Shown: positions 12,385 to 24,244 of the stretch, in pieces
Position numbering within the stretch: position 1 is the stretch's first letter
How the letters are laid out: the number at the start of each line of letters is the position of its first letter
Assembly (NCBI RefSeq): GCF_009905375.1
Contig: NC_133655.1
Coordinates: forward strand, 38,707,437-38,771,436
DNA: 64,000 nucleotides
Reading direction: 5' to 3'
From: Apium graveolens
Lineage: Eukaryota; Streptophyta; Magnoliopsida; Apiales; Apiaceae
Made by a program: the position numbers and the translations under genes
Notes under the pieces: model-generated
Seen by the model: the letters and a program-made list of their open reading frames with translations, nothing else
Database searches by the model: none
What the model was told of the DNA's origin: nothing

Positions 12385-14581
12385 TGTAATAACCCCAATT
12401 TTTGGAAATTTTTGAAACCCTGATGAATAGTAACTTTTGTTGATGATGCTGATTAAGGAAAATTATCAGACCACACTATATAAGAGTACTGTTATGAAAT
12501 TTCTAAGATCGTATTAGTATTCCATAAAGTAAATAAGTGTATGTAAAGATCGTGAGAATCCAAATTCGAACACTTTGATTTTTCCCGAAAATCCACCAGA
12601 TACCGAAAGAATTGAGTATAAGGTAACATGATTAAAATGATTTAAATTCAAGGATTATAAGAGGAGATTATAAAAGGAATATAAAATATTGAGAAAGGGT
12701 AGGGGAACCCAAATAATAAGATCCCGAATATGAACCCTCGAACGATAAACGCGAACGAAAGTTAAGCGAACCGTATAACAGATCAGCGATCATTAGCCAA
12801 GTAATTAGGAGTTAATCAAAGGGTTTAGTGGATGATGAAGTCATCACACCAACAAGAGGAAGATAAGTGTAACAAGATGACATAATTAGATGACATAAGC
12901 ATGACCAAATGGGAAGGGTTGGTTGGTTGATTGTGAGCCACACAATTTTTACCATGGTAAAAGGTTAATTAACAAACAAAAAGGAAGGAACCAAGCAAAC
13001 ACATTCATTTCTCCCCCCATCTCCTTGCTCACGTTTTTTGAAGAAAAACAAGAAGAAAAATTTCCAAACCCAAGCTCCACTCAATCATAATTCAAGAGGT
13101 TTGTTTTCTTGGATTCTATATTTCATAACTAAGGAGAGCAAGTAGTTTGAGTGCTTGAATCCAAGGTTTGCTAGCTCAAATAAATCATTTTAGTTTAGGA
13201 TGGATAGTAATTTTCAAGAACAAATTTTTGATTCTTGATTTTATTTGTAAGGTCAATGTAGCTTAAGCATGGATTGAGGCTTCCATGGGCATTCCAAGGA
13301 TCTTTCATTGATTAAAAGCTTCAAGGAAGGTATAAAACTTCAAACCCTAGTTTTACTTTGAATATTTAGGAGTGGTTTTGATTAATATAGTTTATGAGAA
13401 GCATGATGCTTGTGTGTTTAAAGTTTGGTTGGGTTTGTAGTGATTGGATTTTAATTGAGGTGTTGATGATTGTTAATGGAGGAGTAGTAGTTTAAATGTT
13501 TAAGCATGAATTGAACCTTGTTTGATTTAGTAGTTTGGTTGAATTTGAAGATAGTATGATATTGGATTAAATTGAGATTCTTGGGCTTATTATGACTGAA
13601 ATCAGTAGCAGTGATGTGTATCTTGAGTTGTTGTTGATTTGTAGTTGGATTGATATGATTTGGAATGGTAAAATTTGGGAAATCGCGTAAACATAGCCGT
13701 CGTAATGCCAGATTTACCTTAGACTATTTTGTTCTTAACTTCAGGACCCGTGAACTCACTGTTAGATTCTGACAATTGCCATGTTTATATAGTTCATGTT
13801 ATGAGCTTCATTTTGATGTGTGGTTCGCTTGAATCCGATGTACGGTTTAGGAGAAATGACCGTTTTAAGTAACGGCGTTTCGCGAACGAATCATTACCCC
13901 TGGCCTTACTTTGAAACCTTGGTTAAGGCCCTTAAATGACTAATTGGATTATGAAACAATTATGCAAAGTGGATTAGGCAGTTGGTAGAGTACTCGCGAA
14001 AGAATCACCTTAAAATTCTTAATGGTTAATTTATTAAAAATGGTGGAGCCGAGGGTACTCGAGTGACTTAAGTGAATCGTTAAAGGTATAAGCGACCATA
14101 AGAGAACGTTAGAGTCTAATTGCTTGAAGTCTAGATTCTTAAGCGACTTTGGTTTAATTCTGACTTATGTTGTTGTTCATAGGTTATCAGACCCACTCTA
14201 AGCTTAAGTCTATCAGGGAACACTCAGGCAAGTTTTTTTACCCGTTATACTATTGTTGTGATGTATGTATGTATGTGCATTATCTTGCGATAAGTGCATG
14301 ATTGTTATTAGCAAATTTTGCGATATATTGGAGCATGCTGATATGGTATATATGCATGCATGTTTTGTAATCTTGATATCTAATTGTTGATTCAATTGCT
14401 TATAAACTGCATAATACCTATGCTAGAGGTAAGCAGTAGTTGCATATACCCTTAGTATAGGGGACCCAAAGGTGAGCATTTTCTAAATCGGGAGTCGATG
14501 TTCCCGAGTATATATATATATATATATATATAGTTATAGTTTTCAAAACTATTAATCGAATAAGGTTTATTCGATAACTTT

Positions 14582-14750
14582 ATTTTATTTAATGAATATT
14601 ATTTTGAATATTCATTTGAGGACTTATGACTCCGTTTATTTTATTTAATGAATATTATATTAAATATTCATTCGAGGACTTATGACTCCGCTTATTTTAT
14701 TTAATGAATATTATTTTGAATATTCATTCGAGGACTTATGACTCCGTTTA
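14582..14750 (+). repeat. Tandem repeat of about 58 bp, three copies (right LTR of B)
   Basis: Uninterrupted counterpart of 4897-5062. Each unit ends in GAGGACTTATGACTCCG. It provides the empty-site view of the solo LTR insertion. Confidence 0.87.
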
Positions 14751-16121
14751 TTTATTAAATAATATTCTTTTTTTTATTTAAAGAATGATGTTTTGATAAT
14801 CAAACTTGTTTTCGATTATTGAAATAAAGATCGTACTTTTTCATAAGTATATCTTTGGTTATTTATTATTCATTTCAAATATGAGTTTTAAAACTTGTAC
14901 TTCAAATTATTTTTATAAAGACTATCCTTATGGAATATTATTTAAATAATAATATTTAGATATATTCTAATATATCGGGTCTGATTTATTTCATTAAATC
15001 AGCATTACTCCAAATATTCTTAAAAATGTTTTCGAGTCATCAAAATGATTTTTAAAAGTTAGAGCGGATCCCAAAACTCATTTTATATTTAAGATCTTCC
15101 TTTCGAAGGGGATTTAAATACTCGCTCAAAACCTAAGGGATCCGGCTCTGTGGTGTATTTTATATTTGCAATGAGGTTGCTGTTTTGAGAAAACATCTTG
15201 ATTACTTGCCCAACATTCGGGAAGTAAATCCATCTATTTGAGTCGGCATAAGCAACATGGGCTCAGTGGGCGTCCATGAAAGTGTAAGTGGCTCAGTGGG
15301 AGTCCATCAATGCGTAAGTGGCTGAGTGGCAGTCCATCATAGGTCCAAATGTGGCCAGGGTGATAACCAGTGGGGAATTCGTCCATCTACTAGTAGAAAA
15401 GGTTACTTATTGGTATCTTTGCCTGATCAACAAGATATCAGGTTTATGCCAAGGTTTTCTCCTTTCCAAATTCATTGGATATTATAACTCTGTTTATAAT
15501 TTTCATAACAGAGGTTTTCAAGGAGTGTATGAAATGTATATATATAGGTGTATATATATATATATCGGGACTTAATGAAGTATCTCATAACTTCATTATT
15601 TATAATGATATTTCAAGGATTGAATCTATTCAAATCTTATCTTGTAGTCTCATCTATGTGATGAACTTTTGAAACGGATTATACCTTGAACGGTGGTAGT
15701 TCAAGTAGTATTCGGAAAAGATATAAGTATATTGGAGTATCTCGTAACTTTACCTTTTCAACTTATATCTGGTTAATGATCATCTTATACATGACAAATA
15801 TTTTCAGAAAATGTTAAGACAAGGTTAGATATATGAGATCACCTTGCAACGATATTATTATACAGTTATAAAATGGAACTATGTGTATATTATGCATGGA
15901 AGAGGACTTCCAAGATTTTGAAAAGTATATATACATATATAATGAATATTTTGCGACTTGGTCGCGATAAGATATCAAACTTGGTTCATTTTTACTTGAC
16001 TAAGACTTTCATGAGTACTATGAGGATGCTCACATATTGTAAATCATTATACATATTATTTTGGTGGGCTTGTTCCTCACCCTTGCTTTCTTCTTTCATC
16101 ACACAACAATAGATAGACAAG

Positions 16122-16268
16122 ATGAACAGGACTAAGCTCCCAATTCGTGAGCGGATAGGAAATATTCTGCAGTTTCCTGTAGGTGTTGATGCCACTATAG
16201 CTGAGGTAGGAACTACCAATAGGCTAGGCTTTCAACTTTTGATGTACCAGACTTATGCATACTTATGA
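16122..16268 (+). CDS. Short LTR reading frame of B (right copy)
   Basis: A 48-codon frame starts MNRTKLPIRERIG. It shares M, R, T, K, R and G with the aligned histone H3 start, one R more than the left copy. GAG|GTAGGA follows the 28th codon in phase 0. In a 3' LTR it would not be the start of a normal element transcript; it mirrors the 5' copy. Confidence 0.35.
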   Translation: MNRTKLPIRERIGNILQFPVGVDATIAEVGTTNRLGFQLLMYQTYAYL

Positions 16269-16517
16269 ATTATAATAATGGCAAAGAATATGTAAATTTA
16301 CTCAGAAACCCTTTTAAGGTGTAATGGTTTATAATTGTGGAATAAAATGACTTGTGTTATTTATGCTATTCATCTCTGAGACTATAACTTGTGGTGTGTG
16401 TATATATTTTGGGGTCACAGTACGCAGTAGTTGGTTGTTTATTAAGATTGAGTGTTATTAAGGAAAATGGAACTCGTGACAACCCGGATCCCCGACCCCG
16501 GATTTGGGGGTGTTACA

Positions 16518-16522
16518 CCTAC
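16518..16522. repeat. Target site duplication of B, right copy (CCTAC)
   Basis: Exact repeat of 2084-2088, directly after the terminal GTTACA of the right LTR of B. Confidence 0.9.
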
Positions 16523-16644
16523 TATTTGACCGCACTCAACCTCTCGACGTTCTATCTTTCTATTTCCTAATCCTAACCCTCTATCCATTCCCGACAATCT
16601 AGGCTCGTTTCAGTGACTTATAACCTGTAGCTCTGATACCAACC
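16523..16644 (-). mobile_element. Internal region of E next to its 5' LTR
   Basis: About 120 bp between the target duplication of B and the LTR of E. On the minus strand it begins with a three-base spacer and the primer site, then untranslated leader. It continues on the other side of B at 2083. Confidence 0.75.
16630..16641 (-). promoter_or_regulatory. Primer binding site of E
   Basis: GCTCTGATACCA on the plus strand is TGGTATCAGAGC on the minus strand, complementary to initiator tRNA-Met. Its place just left of the LTR fixes the minus orientation of E and makes 16645-20114 its 5' LTR. Confidence 0.9.
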
Positions 16645-19600
16645 TCTGATGCCCTCCAAACACGGTTCAGAAATTTGCGCTCACAACACACACCACAATA
16701 TTTAAACCTGTATAAAAAGTATTATATGCATTGACCCTTCTACACACAACCACGGATCACAACAGGTTAAAGTAAGAAAACAAGCCATAAACTTAACTTT
16801 TATTACATCGTACCAAATCCCAACTAATTCAACTTACAATGGCTAAGGATATCGTACTTACAATCTTACATAACTCATCCATAATATAAAGCTCATGCTA
16901 GCTTGATCCAACTTAAACGGAAATCCTAGCTCGCACACTGGACAGGGAATCCTCGTTACCAACAATTTCCTTTCCAACTGTTGAAAACATAAAAAGTTTG
17001 CAAGAGTGAGCTTACTAGCTCAGCAAGTAATAATAGCAGCAATTGAGGTTCAACAATCACCAATTGAAATGATTCAGAAGAATCAAGTTTCTGAATAAGC
17101 AATGATTGGAGTTGGATATTCACTTTTTATTTTATAAACCAAGGTTAGGCTGCTGATCAGTCACGTACTAACCCCGAGCAAGGCTTCCAGCTTTGCTCTA
17201 TATACCGGATCCAAGGCATGCATTGGCCTATTATGACCACGAATCTGGTCTGACCACGAATCTGATCAACATTTATAAAACCATCCAATTCTAAAACCAT
17301 TCAATATGATAACCAATGTGAATCAATAAGCTGAAATATAAACAACATTTATCTTGGAGCATAGGGTGATTCATAACACCATGAAGGTATAACAAGAGAT
17401 TCAAAAAGTTTGGTTTTTTATTAAGGAAAGAATCAGAAATCTGAAGACCAAGGGTTCAAGGGTTCCAAGGATTGGTCTTCTGTTAAACAAGGAACAAGGA
17501 TTGGTATATCAAGTAATGCAATATCAAAATCAATATGTGGTAGATATGTATTTGTGGAGTAGTATCGTATGTGTTTGGATCGTATCTGGGAATTCAACAA
17601 TCAATGGTTTATGAAGAATAAGGCTTATGGCTCAAGACCAATAAGAATCAGGGTTCAAGGTTAAATAGTTTAAAGCACTTGCCATATAAAACATGGGTTA
17701 TTTTGAATAATAGCGACATATTATGAAATAGTTAGAAATTATTTGCAATATATCTTGAAAAAGGTTCAGAGGTACTTGCCTTATAACCGAAGATTTCCAC
17801 TTTACTTGTACTCATCTCATAGTTTTACTCATCAACCACTTTCCTTCTCTTTCTATGCCTTTCTTCTATTTATCAATCACTTGCCTTCTCTTTCGACGTT
17901 TCGATTCTATTTATGGATCACTGGTTTCCTTTTCTATGCCTTGCTGACTCTGCTAGGCATCACAAGTATCTATCAATTATTCATACTCGTATAATTCTAA
18001 TCGTCACATAGACGTCATAAGCTTTTGTCTACCCTTCGTTTTACCCAAATCCGATTTACGGATTAAAAGTTATGACTAAAATAGTTAAACAATAACCACA
18101 TTGGCATATAACACAACAATCAGGTAGCAAGTAGCACATAGCACGTAAGGTATTCGATCAAAATAATTTTTCAAAGAAGATTCGGGGTCAAAATGATTTT
18201 CCAGGTATTTATTACGAATTTTTGAACATTTTTTGGAATAAAAATTTGACTCCGAATCATTTTATAATTAAATATTAGGGTTCGAACACCCTAATTTGGC
18301 TTTAAAATAATTTTATAATAATTATCGAGCGTTGGAAATAATTTAAAATAATATTTTAAAACTCAAAACTATTTATCAAAATTTTTAAATCAATTTTAAA
18401 TAATTAAATCTAATTAAATAATCAATTAAAATTAATTAATAACTAATTAAATTAATTAATCAATTAATATTTGAATTAATTGATTAATTAAATAATTAAT
18501 TATAAACTAAAATTAATTAATTATATAATATGATTTATTTTAGGATTAAAAATAATTTTCATAAATAAATAATGAATTTTGGGAATTTTTAAATTAAATA
18601 GAAATCAATTTCGGAAAATAAGTATAATCAGAATATTATTTTTGAAAATAAATAAAACTGCGATCTAGTTTTTGCAAGTTTTTAAAACTGAAATATTAAA
18701 AATGTAAGTTTTATGATAACCAGGGGCTAAACTGTAATTTTACAGTCTCCCCCTTCCTCCTTCATCTCGCCGGCCGGAACTCCATGGCCGCCGCCATGGA
18801 GATTTTCCGGCGGCCTAAAAACCTTCCAGAAACTAATGAAATTAAAAGCGTATGTCGTATTCATTCCCAGGAACTCAGTCGTGCAAGAGATTTGAGCAAA
18901 CATCACTCGGTTCGGCCGTAAAATACGACCAAAGTTCCGCCGCCGTCGAGTTTTGAAAACTCCGGCGAGCTCGAATGTTCATCCTTTATTCAATACAATC
19001 ACATCATTCAATTGCTTATCACACGATCTGTTTAATCCTACCTAGAATTAACGAATCAAAAGTCCCCAAATTTGATTAAGAACATTCAAAATAACTAAAA
19101 ATCCTAATTCAATAAATCCGAGAATCAAATCTCATTTTATATATGTTATTGAACTCCAAATTCATCCTATAATATACCAAAATGATCAGGAGAAAATTAT
19201 CTACATGATTATACCATCAAATCACACAAACAACATCAAGAACAAAAATTCATATTTTAACTCATAAATAATTCGAAATAAAATAATTAAATCAGAAAAA
19301 TACCTTGATATATCGCACGCTTGAATCGGAGTTCGATAACGCCTTCGTTCGTGCGTTTGATTTTAAAAAACGCGGTTTTAATTCGACATTTTCTCTATAT
19401 TTTACGGGATTTTACTGACTGATTGTGATTATCCGAATTAAATAAAATAATAAAAGGGCTATATATATTTATGGAATATTGGATCGTGTTGGATCGTCTT
19501 GGATCGTTAAATTAGTTACTTAGCCGTTAAGTAACTGCAAAAGCGATTCGATTCGATACCCGTATTGGATAATTGTCCAAACTGGGATTCTTATAAAACA

Positions 19601-20114
19601 CTTTATATGAAAATAACGTAATAATATTCCGTCTTTCGAAAATATGGGTTTTGTTGGTTCACCGAAATGATTATCATATCGAAAATCTTGCGTCGGGCCA
19701 CGCACGGGTCAAACCGTAATCCGGATCGAAAAAGTCAAAACACGGAAAATGTCCGAAATTACCAGATTAGGTTAGGAATGAGTTTTCGGAAGAGTTTCGG
19801 GTTGTAAAAACGTAAAAACGGTTGAAGTCGGACGATTCCCGGCTTTATAAAATAATTTTGTAATTATTTAGAAAATAATTAATAAATTCATAAATCAATA
19901 TAAAATCATTTAACAGCCCAAAAATTACCAGAAAATACCGTAATTATCTATATTTTATTCTGGTCATAATAAAATTAGCAAACTTATACTGTATCACATA
20001 TAAGCATTCACATATTCACACCAATCATCAGATAATTCACCAAAAATCACATAATAATCATATAAAAATTATTTATTGATAAAAATAATTACACGCGATG
20101 TCCCGGATGTTACA
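16645..20114 (-). repeat. 5' LTR of E
   Basis: Read on the minus strand it starts TGTAACATCCGGGACATCGC and ends near GTTTGGAGGGCATCAGA; the terminal CA has mutated. It is about 3,470 bp. It is homologous along its length to solo LTR F (58553-61938), for example the blocks around 17145-17270 and 18780-18980. An AT-rich stretch of AATTAATTA-like repeats covers about 18340-18550. The sequence after 20114 belongs to G; a left-hand duplication cannot be checked because the other end of E is off the window. Confidence 0.85.
19457..19473 (-). promoter_or_regulatory. Possible TATA box in the LTR of E
   Basis: On the minus strand ATAAATATATATAGCCC is a good TATA-type element. It is conserved at the same place in the related solo LTR F (about 61281-61297). 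Promoter function is inferred from position and conservation only. Confidence 0.4.
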
Positions 20115-22724
20115 TTAAATCATTTATATTTATAAATAAAGTATTACTTGTTGTTTTCAAAAACTTGATGATTTGTAATTTGTGTAATGTGTTAACTTTT
20201 ATTTTGCTATGTTGCACTTTAGGTAAGGATGATCTCCACTAAGCTTATATTGAGTGTAAGGGAGTTAGTTCAGTAGGACACCTTGGTTAAGTTTTGGTTT
20301 GGGTTTTTGGTTGCTGTTGGTTGGGTTTGTTAAGTAAGAACCTTGGTGAAAGGAGAGTATTAGTTTATGCAGAACATCAGTTTGGTACCCTGAGGTTTAG
20401 AGTGAGATTTGACCTCGTCATTGTTGTTCACTTTGAGGCCCAAACCACCAGAAGCTAGCACTAGGAGTATACAATAGGTTTTAGGTGTTTGTTGGAGGTT
20501 TGTAAGACGTTTGGTTAGGTGCACGAGTGGAAACACCAAATCTGTCCAGCAGAGGACAGTTTTGTTGCAACTTAGAAATGGGAAGTTTTGACCATGTCAT
20601 AGGTAGGCCCTCATTAGGACCTATTGGGCCTTAGTTAGAGGGAATGTCAAAGGAGTTTTTCCAGCCATAGTTCATAGGATTTGAGTTAGAATATTGTGTC
20701 ACAAGTTAGTTCAAGTCAGGACCTTTTCTGCCCAGAAAAAGGGGAATCATGGACTTTAAGCTTAGGCGTAGGGAGGCCCAAGCTAGGCCCTTGAGCCACA
20801 TCAAGTTTGGGAGTTGCCTTATGATCAGAAGAGTCTAGTGTAGAAGTTTTGGAGGTAAACTTGAAGTGTAAGAGTGTCAAATGCACCAAAGAAACCTTAA
20901 ATGTCATTCTGAAATTTACCATAATAAGCACCTTCACTTACCACATAGTTTTAGAGCACTTATGAGTGAGGCCTAGGTTGACCACCATAGTTTCAAGATA
21001 GCATAAAGTCATTAGAGTGAAAGGCCCAAGTTAGGGTCAATAGGAATTGGACGGTTTAGTAAAGGCACTTCGAGTTAGGAAGCCAAAATTTGGAGATTTT
21101 GTCTAGCTTAGCGACCAAGTGACTTAAGTATGTGGAGCAAGATCATCCAAGCCTAGTGTCGCAATATGGCGTGTGTGATATTATTTGGTACTTAAATATG
21201 GTATGTGAGTATATGTGGCTATGTGTACTATTATGCTCATAATTTGATTATAAATTGTGTGCATATAGGCCTAAGTGCCATCGTGTTTAATTTCGGTTTA
21301 CAAATAAGTTGAGTAAAGCTTCCAGTTGCTCCTACCTGCCAGTCCAGTCCACCCTTTTTCAAGGCAAGTGATTCAACATGCTTTTCTTCTCATTTACACC
21401 GCAAGTGTGTGATAACTAGTTCCTATATATGATGCGAGTATCCTGATTTACCTTGATATACATGAACCAAGTGGTTTTCAAATCTATCTTCGTATTATAT
21501 AGAAATGCCATGAACCCTCAAGTGTCTATTGCAAGTAATTTAACCTTATTTGAAGATTTTTATGCAAGTAGATCAAAATGTCATATTATGCTAGTATACC
21601 CAAGTAATTGTGATGTTGAACCATGTGTAAGTTACACCCAGTATCCTCAACTTGAAGCTTAAAAGCCAGTAATTCCTTAAGATTGTTAATGATTGTTTGA
21701 TAACCTTATCCTTACCCTAAAACATAATACCATGTTATACCTTGAGCTGATGATCACTTTCTTCGTATTTAATACCAATATCATACCTTGAACCATTTAT
21801 GCTCACCTTCTTTGTATTTTAATACCTATACCTTATCTGAAACCATTGCTTTAAGCCTAGTCTGGCATTACTCTTTCATATTATCCGATAGCCTTACTAA
21901 ATCTCCTTGTCAAAGTCCTTGTAAATAGAAACCTTTCAATTACTCTGATAAAGTAAAGTCTAATGGATCATGGCCCTAGTGGATATATTCCCAGTGTTTC
22001 AAAGTGGATCTATAACCCTTGATAAAGATGTTTACTGTTTAAGAAATTAATTGTCAATTGGCATCAGTTTTTGAAATGATTAAAATTTTGGATTTTCAGT
22101 CCCAAAGGGGGACAAATGTTTTCTTTAAATAGTGGATCTGGACTGAGATGCAAGTCCTTTCCACACTTAAATTGTAGGCTTAAAAGTTGCCTAGGGATCC
22201 CATTAATGTTTTAGAACCCAGCGAGGTTTGGGATTACTTCGCGGCTAATCACTGGTTGTAATCCGTAGCGTCATAAAATGGTTTTTGATTAAGGAATGGT
22301 TTTGGAAATGTTTTGATTTAAACAAATGATGCCATCACTCAAAAGTTCATCTCTTGTTATTAATAACTCTACCTTCATATAGTTATTCTTATGTCTCGAT
22401 TTATGTTTTGTATTGTATTGTATAACACTTGTTGAGAATTTGGCTCACTACTTGCTTTCACCCTGATATTACAGCTAGCAGCTATGGTTAGATTCAAGCA
22501 GACAGCGCGTAAGACTTGTGATGCCGATGCATATGTTCGAGCTCAGGTAGAATTAGAGAGTTTTGTGTGAGGACTCGATATTATAAATCAGGTTGTAATA
22601 GTTAATAGTGTTGGGCTGTTCCAAACCCTAAACTGTAAGATCTTGGATTCGGTTGTATTTACATTCTTTTGTTAACTATTGTAATAATTTTCATAATATG
22701 TATTTTCAAGTTGAGGGCGTGACA
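20115..22724 (+). repeat. 3' part of a Ty3/gypsy LTR (element G)
   Basis: About 2.6 kb with no long frame ends TTGAGGGCGTGACA, a typical LTR terminus. No primer site follows, so this is a 3' or solo LTR. It is plus-strand: near its end lies the same short H3-like frame and donor-like site as in the LTRs of A and B, placing G in the same broad group. Its start is cut off by the insertion of E (junction 20114/20115). The next sequence, from 22725, belongs to D. The left part of G must be off the window. Confidence 0.65.
22484..22570 (+). CDS. Histone-H3-tail-like short frame in the LTR of G
   Basis: A 28-codon frame starts MVRFKQTARKTCDADAY. The stretch KQTARK is identical to residues 4-9 of the histone H3 tail, and the start codon is in register with that of H3. 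ARKT is the kind of motif that histone H3K9 methyltransferases and their readers recognise. After 21 codons, in phase 0, comes CAG|GTAGAA (exon end 22546), the same donor-like position as in A and B. The downstream exon, if any, would belong to the body of G, which is outside the window. Coding is an inference from conservation in three LTR families. Confidence 0.5.
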   Translation: MVRFKQTARKTCDADAYVRAQVELESFV

Positions 22725-22899
22725 TCTGTTATCTCAGATATATGCTCCAAGATCCTTATTCTCTGAAGAGGAACTGGAAGAAGGAGAAATAGTTGAAAGT
22801 GATGTTCCAGTGGGGGTGTGAGCCAAGATTTGAAGAAGAGGCTACGGAAGAGAGAAAGATCATTACTGAGGATGAAGAGTTTGAAGATGAAGATGCTTT
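22725..22899 (+). pseudogene. Left visible part of copia-like element D (extra ORF region)
   Basis: This stretch joins 50339 once C and one GCTTT are removed. A short acidic run is readable (FSEEELEEGEIVESDVPVGV) before stops. It looks like the region after pol of D, since the same element shows a purine tract and 3' LTR at 52050-52061. No function is recognised. Confidence 0.5.
22895..22899. repeat. Target site duplication of C, left copy (GCTTT)
   Basis: GCTTT lies before the TG at 22900 and again at 50334-50338 after the other LTR, an exact match 27 kb apart. Confidence 0.9.
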
Positions 22900-23491
22900 T
22901 GTTAGGTCACACACACTGTAGAGGGGGTGAATACAGTGTAAAGTATAATCAAATCGAACTTTAATATCACAAGTAACAGAAAACAAACTTTATTGAAACA
23001 ATAAACTCTGTTACAGTATGGAACTGTTACCTCTCAGTGATGAACACATATCACGAGAGCTGCTAGGGTTATAATAAATAATCTTCTCGAATATGATAAC
23101 ACTTATAGTATAAACCCTATGTCTGTGTTTATATACTACACAGTTACAAGATAATCGCTAATTGATATGGAATATAATTCTGCTTCCTAAAATATATCAA
23201 TCAGATATCTTTTCTTCCAAGTATTTTATTCTTCATAGAACTCCTTCTTCATGCATATCTCTTCTTATGTTTATCTCGATCTTCTTTCCTTTAATCAGCT
23301 ACTATCCTTATCTGAACATACTTCAACACTTAAGTTCTGATATCCATCTTCTGATGATTATCTCCTGATAATATAAGTACTGATATCCTTAAGTCCTGAC
23401 TTCCAGTAAGTACTGATTTATCCTGTTTAAGTAAGATTCGAAAACTAAACATAAATCATATTAGCCATGACATTATCAAATATATCTAACA
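22900..23491 (-). repeat. 3' LTR of C
   Basis: The LTR is 592 bp and starts (minus strand) TGTTAGATATATTTG. It contains a TATATAAA box (about 23127-23136 on the opposite strand) and several variants of the motif ATCAGAACTTAA, seen on the plus strand as AAGTTCTGAT near 23332 with AAGTACTGAT and AAGTCCTGAC relatives. Confidence 0.92.
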
Positions 23492-23503
23492 ATCTCCCCC
23501 AAC
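23492..23503 (-). promoter_or_regulatory. Polypurine tract of C
   Basis: Minus-strand GTTGGGGGAGAT abuts the start of the 3' LTR. It has the same GGGGGAGAT core as D (52050-52060). Confidence 0.85.
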
Positions 23504-23695
23504 TTGTAAATTAGCATAATATACAAGTTTAATAGATATTTGATGATGTCAAAAACATTAAGTACAAATGCATGAGAATTAGACTAGATAACTACAACTT
23601 ACAGTCCTTAAAGCTTTACCAACATTTAACTTTTGATAACAGCTTCAGTCTGTACAAATATCAGAATTTAATCAGTTGTAGATCTTGACTTGGCT

Positions 23696-24244
23696 TCATC
23701 TTCTGATCTCTCTGATGTCAGGAGTTGTTCTGAGATAGTTCTTCAACAAACATCTCTCAGCATATCTAAGTTCATCAATTATTCTCCTTTTAGCATCTTT
23801 AAGCTCTGTATTATCTTCACCAATTTGAAAGATTGCAGCCCTGAGATCATTAATCTTTGCTTTTCTTATATCCTGATCTAGTCTGATCAAATAAGCTTTA
23901 TCAGACTCAAGATTGAATTCCACAGCCCTGTAACCCAGAAAGGTAGTTATAATTTGAGCAGTGTTGGGTTTTATTTCAACTATATCACCCTTGTGATCTC
24001 TGTACTTTGGAACATATGTGCTGTCAGACTTCACAGAATAAAGCCTTTTCTGTCTCTGAATCTGATCCTTCAAATAGTTTGCAGCACTTTCTATCAATCT
24101 GTCATTCACTTGAAGTAAGAATAGTACATGCTCCAGTTCTTCAAAATACTTCAATGGAATGGCATTTTGCCTTCTATGATAAACCCTACCATCTGTCATG
24201 AAGTACAACAAGATGTGTTCTTTCAAGTAGGTATGGTAAACTAT
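23696..24244 (-). pseudogene. C-terminal part of the extra ORF of C (after one in-frame stop)
   Basis: The frame continues that of the 1,064-codon ORF directly after its TAA (24245-24247): about six codons lead to a methionine at 24226, then 176 codons to the stop at 23696. The part is rich in charged helix-forming residues (YFEELEHVLFLLQVNDRLIE, KDAKRRIIDELRYAERCL) and ends with basic residues. It lacks any membrane segment. I read the two frames as one original protein of about 1,247 residues cut by a single nonsense codon. The alternative, two separate proteins, is possible but less simple because the frame is shared. Confidence 0.7.

Larger units (their letters stand above)
2089..16517 (+). 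mobile_element. Ty3/gypsy (Tekay-type) LTR retrotransposon B
   Basis: The element has two long LTRs beginning TGTAATAACCCC and ending GGGGGTGTTACA, a perfect 5-bp target duplication, a tRNA-Met primer site and a purine tract. The internal region is about 5.56 kb and badly degraded: a leader trace, a displaced RT/RNase H/integrase segment, a gag remnant after it, and an integrase plus chromodomain-like end. The recognisable pieces match element A, which assigns B to the Tekay group of chromoviruses. The LTRs differ from each other by only about 3 bases per 100 where I compared them, which contrasts with the ruined interior. B is inserted in the leader region of E. Confidence 0.9.
12385..16517 (+). 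repeat. 3' LTR of B
   Basis: The LTR is 4,133 bp, with the same ends as the left LTR and without the solo copia insertion. In the first 210 bases I count about six substitutions between the two LTRs. It contains the three-copy 58-bp array (14582-14750), a TA microsatellite (about 14508-14532), the 30-bp array (15260-15349) and a second copy of the short frame (16122-16268). Confidence 0.92.

Noticed and set aside
22725..22899. Acidic stretch read as the exon of a host gene interrupted by C
   Set aside because: The sequence continues at 50339 and ends in a purine tract and LTR start, so it belongs to a retroelement (D).
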